A stretch of 23,044 nt of DNA from positions 1-23,044 of the forward strand of contig VGBY01000003.1 in assembly GCA_016870295.1 (NCBI GenBank), read 5' to 3'. Source of the DNA: Actinomycetota bacterium (GTDB lineage Bacteria > Actinomycetota > Acidimicrobiia > Acidimicrobiales > Ilumatobacteraceae). The position numbers were made by a program, and so were the translations under genes. The notes under the pieces were generated by a model. That model ran no database searches and was not told where the DNA came from. It worked only from the letters and a program-made list of their open reading frames with translations. This document shows, in pieces, positions 13,903 to 21,010 of this stretch; position 1 is the stretch's first letter, and every line of letters begins with the position of its first letter.

Positions 13903-16556
13903 CACTTCGCGCGACGTGCGGCCTCGACCGCTTGCGTCGCGGTGACGAGTGCGTCGTCGAGTGCTGCGGCATTCTTCCCGCCCGCCGTGGCGATGTCGCC
14001 CTTGCCGCCGCCGCCACCGCCCACTTGCCTCGCGGCATCCTTGATCAACTCGCCAGCCTTGATGCCACTCGCTGGTGTCACCGCCGCCACCAGCGCGACA
14101 CCACCCGAATCCGAAACTCCACCGAGCACCACCGCTTCGATGCCCTGCTTGGCACGAATCGCAATCGCCAGATCGCGCAAATCGGAGGGCGCGAGACCAT
14201 CAACCCGGGTGACGAGTGCGCCACTCTTGGCGCGCGCCGCTAAGTCGCCGGCCTGCAGTCCGAGTTGCGCCTGACGCAACTTCTTCACCTCATCGGCGAG
14301 CGCCTTGGATTGGTCGATTGCGCGTTGGGCGGCAGCCACGATGTCGTCGGGTTTGGTACCGAGCACTTCCGCCGCACTCTCTAGCGTCGCCGTTACGTCC
14401 AGCATGTAGCGCACGGCATGTTCGCCGGTGAGCGCCTCCACGCGGCGCAGGTTGGAACCAATCGAACCCTCGCTCACGATCTTGATCGGCCCGATGTCGC
14501 CGGTCGCAGAGACATGCGTACCACCGCACAGTTCCAGCGAGTGCCCGGCTGCGAGTACGCGCACGGTGTCGCCGTACTTGTCGCCGAAGAACGCGATGGC
14601 CCCTTTGTCGGTCGCCGACTGCTTCGACATCTCCGTGGCCGTGACACGACTGTTGGCGAGCACTTCTGCATTCGCCATCTGTTCGATGCGGCGAATCTCC
14701 GCCGGGGTCACCGCGTCGTAATGGCTGAAGTCGAAGCGCAAACGATCCGGTGCGACGAGCGAACCCGCCTGCTTCACGTGTTCGCCCAGCACTTCGCGCA
14801 ACGCCCAATGCAGAACGTGTGTTGCGGTGTGGTTGCGTCGCGTGGATGCCCGCGCGACCGAATCGATGCTGGCGGTCACCTTGGCACCGGGCGCAAATGA
14901 TCCGCGCGTGATACGCACGAGGTGACGACGAAGTCCCGGGGCGGCGAACGTGGTGTCGATGACTTGCGCGGCAGCCGACGCCTGACCATCCTTGGTGGCC
15001 GTCGACACGATCACGCCGGTATCACCTACCTGGCCACCACTCTCGGCATAAAACGGTGTCGCATCGAGGAACATCTCGTGCACACTCGAGCCGTCCTCAT
15101 GGTCGTACGGCCCGAGCACGGCGAGCACGGTGGCGTCGGCGCTGTCGCGTTCGTAGCCGACGAAGTTCGTGGCACCGTGTTTGTCGACGAGTGCCTTGTA
15201 CGCCGCGACGCGCTGCGGATCGGTGGCTTCGTTCTTGCGAGCGCTCTTGGCTCGCTCACGCTGCTGATCCATCTCGCGCTCGAAACCCTCGGTGTCGATG
15301 CCGACACCACGCTCGCCGGCGATCTCCTCCGTCAACTCGAGTGGGAAGCCGTACGTGTCGTGCAGGGTGAAGGCGGCGGTGCCACTGATCGTCTTCGACG
15401 ACTCGGCCATCTCGCTCTCGAGAATCGACAAGCCGTTGCGCAGAGTCGCGCGAAACTTCTCCTCTTCGCGCGTGATGACCCCGAGAATGAAATCGCTGTT
15501 TGTGGCGAGTTCGGGGTACGCACCCTTCATGATCGACAACGATGTCTCGACGAGCGACGGCATGACGAGTTTCTCGCAGCCGAGCAGGTACGCATGTCGC
15601 ACCGCACGACGGATGATGCGTCGCAACACGTACCCGCGACCTTCGTTCGACGGGAAGACGCCGTCGTTGATCATCATCATCGACGAGCGTGCATGCTCCG
15701 CAAGCACGCGCAAACTGAAGCTCGGTCTGTGCCCGTAGTCGCCGACGCGATACTCGGCCCCGGTCAGGCTGCGACCGGTGTCGATGAGCGGCGACAACAA
15801 GTCGGTCTCCCAGATCGAGTCGACGCCCTGCACCAACGTGAGAATGCGCTCGAAGCCCGCACCGGTGTCGATCGACGGGCGCGGCAATCGCGTGCGTGAA
15901 CCGTCCTTGCCTTGGTTGTACTGCATGAAGACGAGGTTCCAAAACTCAAGGAACCGATCGCCTGCCGGATCGTTCAGCGGCCCACCATCCGGTCCGAACG
16001 CGCTGCCGCGGTCGATGTGAATCTCCGAGCACGGGCCGCACGGTCCGACGTCCCCCATCTGCCAGAAGTTGTCCTTGTCGCCGAGACGCTGGATGCGATT
16101 CATCGGCACACCGACCACGTCGTGCCAGATCTGCTCGGCTTCGTCGTCGCTCTCGTGCACGGTGATCCACAGCCGATCGCCGTCGAAGCCAAACACTTCA
16201 GTGGCAAGTTCCCAACCCCACGGAATGGCCTTCTCCTTGAAGTAGTCGCCGAAGCTGAAGTTGCCGAGCATCTCGAAGAACACGAGGTGGCGCTTGGTGC
16301 GGCCGACGTCGTCCAGATCGTTGTGCTTGCCACCCGCCCGCACGCACTTCTGCACGCTCACTGCCCTGTCGTACGGCGCGGTCTCTTCGCCGACGAAGTA
16401 CGGCTTGAACGGCACCATACCCGCGACCGTGAACATGATCGTCGGATCGAAGGGAATGAGGCTCGCCGACGGAACGACGGTGTGCTGACGGTCGGCGAAG
16501 AAACCGACGAAGGCGCGGCGGAGGTCGTCGGCCGTCTGGATGGTGGCGCGGCCCAT
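13902..16556 (-). CDS. alaS: Alanyl-tRNA synthetase
   Basis: AlaRS charges tRNA-Ala and edits misattached serine and glycine. The 884 residues include the class II core (SLIPFDPTIMFTVAGMVPFK near 32-51; GRTKRHLVFFEMLGNFSFG near 85-103), a tRNA-binding helical region, and the editing domain. The editing zinc motifs are HTATH near 573-577 and CGGTH near 675-679. The C-terminal DHHA1 domain carries a glycine run and KGDIATAGGKN near the end. The core includes AGGKHNDLDDVG, unlike the Streptomyces or Mycobacterium form without the GGKHN insert, which is one reason I place the organism outside those groups. The ATG is 4 bases after the small membrane protein gene, and the stop touches ruvX. Confidence 0.97.
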   Translation of the reverse strand: MGRATIQTADDLRRAFVGFFADRQHTVVPSASLIPFDPTIMFTVAGMVPFKPYFVGEETAPYDRAVSVQKCVRAGGKHNDLDDVGRTKRHLVFFEMLGNFSFGDYFKEKAIPWGWELATEVFGFDGDRLWITVHESDDEAEQIWHDVVGVPMNRIQRLGDKDNFWQMGDVGPCGPCSEIHIDRGSAFGPDGGPLNDPAGDRFLEFWNLVFMQYNQGKDGSRTRLPRPSIDTGAGFERILTLVQGVDSIWETDLLSPLIDTGRSLTGAEYRVGDYGHRPSFSLRVLAEHARSSMMMINDGVFPSNEGRGYVLRRIIRRAVRHAYLLGCEKLVMPSLVETSLSIMKGAYPELATNSDFILGVITREEEKFRATLRNGLSILESEMAESSKTISGTAAFTLHDTYGFPLELTEEIAGERGVGIDTEGFEREMDQQRERAKSARKNEATDPQRVAAYKALVDKHGATNFVGYERDSADATVLAVLGPYDHEDGSSVHEMFLDATPFYAESGGQVGDTGVIVSTATKDGQASAAAQVIDTTFAAPGLRRHLVRITRGSFAPGAKVTASIDSVARASTRRNHTATHVLHWALREVLGEHVKQAGSLVAPDRLRFDFSHYDAVTPAEIRRIEQMANAEVLANSRVTATEMSKQSATDKGAIAFFGDKYGDTVRVLAAGHSLELCGGTHVSATGDIGPIKIVSEGSIGSNLRRVEALTGEHAVRYMLDVTATLESAAEVLGTKPDDIVAAAQRAIDQSKALADEVKKLRQAQLGLQAGDLAARAKSGALVTRVDGLAPSDLRDLAIAIRAKQGIEAVVLGGVSDSGGVALVAAVTPASGIKAGELIKDAARQVGGGGGGKGDIATAGGKNAAALDDALVTATQAVEAARRAK

Positions 16557-16560
16557 CGCG

Positions 16561-16785
16561 CTACTCGAAGAGGTCGTCGCTCGCCGAGTCGCGTTTGCCG
16601 CTCGTCGCGCCGCCCACCGTGTCGGAGACTTTCTCTTTCACGGCGGTCACGCGGTCGACGAGACCGTCAATGAACTGGTCGACCGACTCCTTGGTGGCGA
16701 GTTGGTCGGCCTGACGGCGCAACCATCCGTAACCGAAGAGTGCTGCGAGAGCACCGAGAACGAACCAAAAGAGTCGGCGAAACAT
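16561..16785 (-). CDS. Small single-pass membrane protein of unknown function
   Basis: The 74-residue product starts MFRRLFWFVLGALAALFGYG, one transmembrane helix from about residue 4 to 21 with arginines on the N-terminal side. Arg-Arg and a polar, charged helix (about 25-58: ESVDQFIDGLVDRVTAVKEK) and a Ser/Asp-rich tail ending DDLFE follow. I do not recognise a catalytic motif. Small membrane proteins of this shape are commonly encoded directly upstream of alaS in actinobacteria, so it is probably the local version of that conserved but uncharacterised gene. It starts 7 bases after the rarA stop and ends 4 bases before alaS. The tight spacing and the clear hydrophobic N terminus support a real gene. 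Confidence 0.75.
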   Translation of the reverse strand: MFRRLFWFVLGALAALFGYGWLRRQADQLATKESVDQFIDGLVDRVTAVKEKVSDTVGGATSGKRDSASDDLFE

Positions 16786-16792
16786 GACCTGT

Positions 16793-17944
16793 TCAATCGT
16801 ACCGTCGGGGCGGAATCACGGAGCCGTGCGGAGAGTTCGTGTCACGCAAATGTTCCGGCACTTCGATCGACGCACCACCGAGCAACGAATCGCGCGCCGC
16901 CCCTATCGCATCGGTGACGGCTCGGCTCTTTGCCGCGCCCGCGAGATGCATCACGGCATGCGCCAGGTTGTATCGGGCTTCGGGCATCCCGACGGATTCG
17001 ACGGCGTGAGCCGCAGCAACGGCCACCGCGAGTGCCGAATTGTCGGCGAGCCCCACGTCTTCGCTGGCGAAGATGATCAGACGACGGGCGATGAACCGTG
17101 GATCGTCGCCCGCTTCGAGCATCCGTGCCAGCCAGAACAGTGCGGACTTCTCATCGGATGCCCGCATGCTCTTGATCAGGGCCGAGACCACGTCGTAGTG
17201 GTCGTTGCGGCCGTAGCGCAGGGCGCTCGTCGACAACGCCGCCTCGGCATGCGCGAGCGACACCTTCTTTTCCGGCGCGAGTGCGATGGCGACCTCCAAC
17301 GAGGTCAGCGCCTGACGACCGTCTCCCCCGCTGCGCTCGATGATAAGTGCGCGTGCGGCGTCGTCGAGAAGGGCGTGTTCGACGTGCGCACCGCGATCGA
17401 GCAGTCTGCCGACGTCTTCGTTGGTGAGCGGCTCGAGACGCAACAACGTGGAGCGACTGCGTAGCGGCGCGTTCACCTCAAAGAACGGGTTTTCCGTCGT
17501 GGCGCCGATCAACGTGATGAGACCGGCCTCGACGGCTGGGAGCAGCGAGTCTTGTTGTGCGGCATTGAAACGGTGGATCTCGTCAACGAACACGATGGTG
17601 CGACGCTGTTGCTCGCCGAGCCGACGTTGCGCTGCGTCGATCACCTCGCGCACGTCTTTGACCCCGGATGTGACCGCCGACAGTCGCACGAACTCGCGCT
17701 GCGTCACGACTGCGATGACCTCCGCGACGGTCGTCTTCCCGGTGCCGGGCGGACCCCACAAGATGATCGACGACAATCGGTCGGATTCGATCAGACGGCG
17801 CAACGGCCCGTTCGGCCCAAGCAGATGCTGCTGACCGACGATGTCGTCGATCGAACGCGGGCGCAGTCGGGCCGCGAGCGGTGCCTGCTCGCGCAGCGTG
17901 CGCAGTGCCGACTGCGTGAAGAGATCTTCGCTTGGTTCAGCCAT
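16793..17944 (-). CDS. rarA: Replication-associated recombination protein RarA/MgsA (AAA+ ATPase)
   Basis: RarA is a clamp-loader-like AAA+ ATPase that acts at stalled replication forks. Its N terminus has DLF followed by LREQAPLAARLRPRSIDDIVGQ. Walker A GPPGTGKT lies at 64-71, Walker B IVFVDEIHRFN at 117-127, sensor 1 GATTENP at 147-153, and LRSRS near 161-165. The middle matches the family's DEKSALFWLARMLEAGDDPRFIARR-type region. At 383 residues it is short: RarA is usually about 430-450, and the protein stops soon after the IEVPEHLRD motif, where homologues continue for roughly 50 more residues. The following bases encode another gene in a different frame, so no remnant tail is seen. It starts 33 bases after aspS; no good Shine-Dalgarno is visible. 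Confidence 0.93.
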   Translation of the reverse strand: MAEPSEDLFTQSALRTLREQAPLAARLRPRSIDDIVGQQHLLGPNGPLRRLIESDRLSSIILWGPPGTGKTTVAEVIAVVTQREFVRLSAVTSGVKDVREVIDAAQRRLGEQQRRTIVFVDEIHRFNAAQQDSLLPAVEAGLITLIGATTENPFFEVNAPLRSRSTLLRLEPLTNEDVGRLLDRGAHVEHALLDDAARALIIERSGGDGRQALTSLEVAIALAPEKKVSLAHAEAALSTSALRYGRNDHYDVVSALIKSMRASDEKSALFWLARMLEAGDDPRFIARRLIIFASEDVGLADNSALAVAVAAAHAVESVGMPEARYNLAHAVMHLAGAAKSRAVTDAIGAARDSLLGGASIEVPEHLRDTNSPHGSVIPPRRYD

Positions 17945-17977
17945 GGTGTCGCATTCGTTGCGCCACCCGACGATAGG

Positions 17978-19741
17978 TCAGTTCGCGGGCTTGGGCAGCG
18001 TGCGTAGACCGAGTTCGCCGAGCTGCGTCGCTTCGACGGGGCCCGGCGCGTTGGTCATCGGGTCGAGCCCCGACTGCGTTTTCGGGAAGGCGATCACTTC
18101 GCGGATGTTCTCCTCGCCGGCCAGAATCGCAACGAGGCGGTCGACACCGAAGGCAAACCCGCCATGCGGTGGTGCGCCGTACTTGAACGGCTGCAAGAAG
18201 AAGCCGAACTTTCGGTCGGCGGTCTCGTCATCAATGCCGAGCAGTTGAAAGACGCGGCGCTGCAATTCGGGTTCGTGGATACGTATCGATCCCGAGCCGA
18301 GTTCCCAGCCGTTGAGCACGAGGTCGTACGCGAGTGCGCGCACATTGAGTGGGTCGGTCTCCAACTTGGCAAGGTCTTCGGGGTGCGGGTGACAGAACGG
18401 ATGGTGACCAGGCTGCGGCTTCTTTGTCGTCGGATTCACGCCGACGAACAACGGGAAGTCAACGACCCACACGTATCGGTACGGCCCTTCGTGCACCGGC
18501 GGGCGGGCGATGTCGTTACGCAGTTGTCCGAGCACCGTGCACGTGGTGCTCCACTCATCGGCGACGAGCAACAGGAGGTCGCCGGTGGTTGCTCCGAGCG
18601 CTGCAACGAGCGCGGACTTCTCCGTGTCGGAGAGAAACTTGGCGACCGGCGAGTCGAGTGCACCCGCATCGCCGACCTTCATCCATACGAGCCCCTTGGC
18701 CCCCAGTTGCTTGGCGCGGTCGGTGAGTTGGTCGAGCTTGTTGCGACCCATCGCAGCGGCCTCGGGATACGACGCTGCGTCGACGCGCAAACCCTTGATC
18801 GACGCGGCCGTCGCGAACGCTTTGAAGCCGGTGCCCGAGAACACCGTGGTGAGTTCGACCAACTCCAGCCCGAACCGCAGGTCGGGTTTGTCGGTGCCGA
18901 AACGATTCATCGCGTCGTGCCAGGTGATGCGCTCGATCGGTGGCGGCGCGTCACCAGTCGCCGACTTCGCTGCAGCCACCACGGCTCGTGAGATGGCTTC
19001 GAGCACGTCATCCTTGGCGACAAAACTCATCTCCGCATCGAGTTGCGTAAATTCGTACTGGCGGTCGGCGCGCAGGTCTTCATCGCGCAAACAGCGTGCG
19101 ATTTGGTAGTAGCGGTCGAGTCCGGCGACCATCAGCAATTGCTTCCACAGTTGCGGCGACTGCGGCAGCGCGTAAAACGAACCCGGCTCCTTGCGCGACG
19201 GTACGAGAAACTCGCGGGCACCTTCCGGCGTCGACGGCATCAGCAACGGCGTCTCGACCTCGACGAAACCCTGTTCGTCCATTGCCGAGCGAATTGCGGC
19301 GTTCACGCCCGCGCGCAGTCGAAGGTTGCGCTGCATTCGCTCGCGACGAATGTCGAGATAGCGATACTTGAGACGGATGTTCTCGTCGACTTCGTCGGCG
19401 CGCTGGTCGATGGGAAACGGCGGGGGCTCAGCAGCGTTCAGCACGGTGAGCGTGCAGTTGGTGAGCTCCACTTCTCCGGTCGGCAGGTTGGCGTTGACGG
19501 TGCCGGCGGGTCGCGCGGTGACCGTGCCTTCAATCTGCACGACCCACTCGCTGCGAGCGTCGGTTCCATCGTCGATCACGCACTGCATAACGCCCGAATA
19601 ATCGCGTAGGTCGAGAAACGCCAACTTCTCGCCGTGTTCGCGGCGCCGGGCAACCCAGCCGGCGAGGCGCACCGTGCTGCCGATATTGGCTGCGGTCAGT
19701 TCGCCGCAGGTGTGGGTACGCAGTGTGGTGGAAGTCGACAT
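17978..19741 (-). CDS. aspS: Aspartyl-tRNA synthetase, bacterial type, probably non-discriminating
   Basis: AspRS charges tRNA-Asp and, if non-discriminating, also tRNA-Asn for later conversion by GatCAB. It has 587 residues: an N-terminal OB anticodon domain (about 10-105), class II motif 1 with EVETPLLMPSTPEGAREFL near 161-179, motif 2 RCLRDEDLRADRQYEFTQLD near 216-235, the bacterial GAD insertion (about 290-410), and motif 3 GGFAFGVDRLVAIL near the C terminus. In the anticodon domain His36 (in RRREHGEK) and the glycine of RPAG near 80 match the residues found in non-discriminating enzymes such as that of Pseudomonas aeruginosa. The ATG starts 6 bases after hisS. Confidence 0.97.
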   Translation of the reverse strand: MSTSTTLRTHTCGELTAANIGSTVRLAGWVARRREHGEKLAFLDLRDYSGVMQCVIDDGTDARSEWVVQIEGTVTARPAGTVNANLPTGEVELTNCTLTVLNAAEPPPFPIDQRADEVDENIRLKYRYLDIRRERMQRNLRLRAGVNAAIRSAMDEQGFVEVETPLLMPSTPEGAREFLVPSRKEPGSFYALPQSPQLWKQLLMVAGLDRYYQIARCLRDEDLRADRQYEFTQLDAEMSFVAKDDVLEAISRAVVAAAKSATGDAPPPIERITWHDAMNRFGTDKPDLRFGLELVELTTVFSGTGFKAFATAASIKGLRVDAASYPEAAAMGRNKLDQLTDRAKQLGAKGLVWMKVGDAGALDSPVAKFLSDTEKSALVAALGATTGDLLLLVADEWSTTCTVLGQLRNDIARPPVHEGPYRYVWVVDFPLFVGVNPTTKKPQPGHHPFCHPHPEDLAKLETDPLNVRALAYDLVLNGWELGSGSIRIHEPELQRRVFQLLGIDDETADRKFGFFLQPFKYGAPPHGGFAFGVDRLVAILAGEENIREVIAFPKTQSGLDPMTNAPGPVEATQLGELGLRTLPKPAN

Positions 19742-19747
19742 GGGGTG

Positions 19748-21001
19748 CTAGCGGCCGAGCGCTTGGCGCACGCTTGCGACGAGATTGTCGCGCTGCGCCG
19801 ATTGCTGCGAACCGTCATCCATCGTACGGATGATCGCGGTATTCGTGGTGCGTTCGTCGTCACCGATGATGATGGCAATCCGCGCACCCGATCGATCGGC
19901 GGCCTTCATCTGCGACTTCATGCTCTTGCCTTCATACGCCCGATCGGCACCAACTCCTGCCGCCCGCAATGCCGAACAGATGCTGGTCGCCTCCGCCCCG
20001 CCCGTGACATCGACGACGAAGACGTCGACTCGCGATGCCGGCGCCGCGAAGACGCCCTCGGCGTCACATGCCAGGAGTGTGCGGTCGAGTCCGAGCGCAA
20101 AGCCGATGCCGGGCGTCTCGGGGCCGCCGAGGTCGGCAACGAGGCCGTCGTAGCGGCCGCCGCCGCCGATTGCGGTGTGCGCGGCGGAGAGCGCCGTCGA
20201 GACGAACTCAAACGTGGTGCGCCGGTAGTAGTCGAGTCCGCGCACGAGTCGGTCATCCACGACGAACTGAATGGAGGCTGACCGCAGTGCTGCCTGCACA
20301 TGCGCAAAGTGTGTTGCGGCATCCGCACTCAGGTGATCGGCCATCTTTGGTGCGGCGGCGATGACGGCGGCATCCTCGGACCGCTTCGAATCGAGCACGC
20401 GCAGCGGGTTGCGCTCGAGCGTCGCGCGGCTCTCCGCCGACAACGCATCGAGATGTGCAGAAAAGTGGGCCCGGAGGGCCGTCGCATAGCGATCACGATC
20501 ACCCGAGTCGCCCAGTGAGTTGATCGACAGTCGCACCTGCCGCAGCCCGAGTTGCGCATAGAACTGCATCGCCAGTGCAATGACTTCGGCATCAAGTTGC
20601 GGATCATCAGGCCCGAGCGCCTCGATGCCTACCTGGTCGAACTGTCGATAGCGACCCTGCTGTGGTTTTTCGTAGCGAAAGTTCGGTCCGCCGTACCACA
20701 CCTTCCACGGCGTGACCGGCCGATGTTCGACGAACGCCCGGCAGACGCTGGCCGTCTGTTCGGGTCGCAATGCGATCCGGCGACCGCCCTTGTCCTCGAA
20801 GTCGTACATCTCTTTCGTGACGATCTCCGTCGTTTCACCAACACGCAAAAAGACGCCGAGGTCCTCGAACATCGGCGGGATGATGTGCGCGTAGCCGGCA
20901 GGTTCGACCACATCGGCAAAGACCTGCTGAAAATGCCGCCACCGTGCCGAGTCGGGGGCGAGGATGTCGCGTGTGCCTGGGCTGGTGGCGAACTTCGGCA
21001 C
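19748..21001 (-). CDS. hisS: Histidyl-tRNA synthetase
   Basis: HisRS charges tRNA-His. The 417-residue protein starts KFATSPGTRDIL, the family N terminus. It has class II motif 1 near 33-46, motif 2 FRYEKPQQGRYRQFDQVG near 108-125, the HisA motif RGLDYYRRTTFEF near 254-266, GGGGRYDGL near 279-287, motif 3 GIGFALGLDR near 298-307, and a C-terminal anticodon domain. Residues for histidine binding (Glu/Arg in motif 2, the RGLDYY motif) are intact, so this is a true HisRS and not a HisZ paralogue. The start is GTG at 20999-21001, 9 bases after the rel stop with no visible Shine-Dalgarno, so translational coupling is likely. Confidence 0.97.
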   Translation of the reverse strand: MPKFATSPGTRDILAPDSARWRHFQQVFADVVEPAGYAHIIPPMFEDLGVFLRVGETTEIVTKEMYDFEDKGGRRIALRPEQTASVCRAFVEHRPVTPWKVWYGGPNFRYEKPQQGRYRQFDQVGIEALGPDDPQLDAEVIALAMQFYAQLGLRQVRLSINSLGDSGDRDRYATALRAHFSAHLDALSAESRATLERNPLRVLDSKRSEDAAVIAAAPKMADHLSADAATHFAHVQAALRSASIQFVVDDRLVRGLDYYRRTTFEFVSTALSAAHTAIGGGGRYDGLVADLGGPETPGIGFALGLDRTLLACDAEGVFAAPASRVDVFVVDVTGGAEATSICSALRAAGVGADRAYEGKSMKSQMKAADRSGARIAIIIGDDERTTNTAIIRTMDDGSQQSAQRDNLVASVRQALGR

Positions 21002-21010
21002 GAACGAAGG

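Noticed and set aside
14000..14026. GCC repeat near the alaS end
   Set aside because: It encodes the glycine run normally found in the AlaRS C-terminal domain.
14922..15899. Plus-strand open frame of 325 codons opposite alaS
   Set aside because: It is antisense to conserved AlaRS sequence, with biased composition and no domain.
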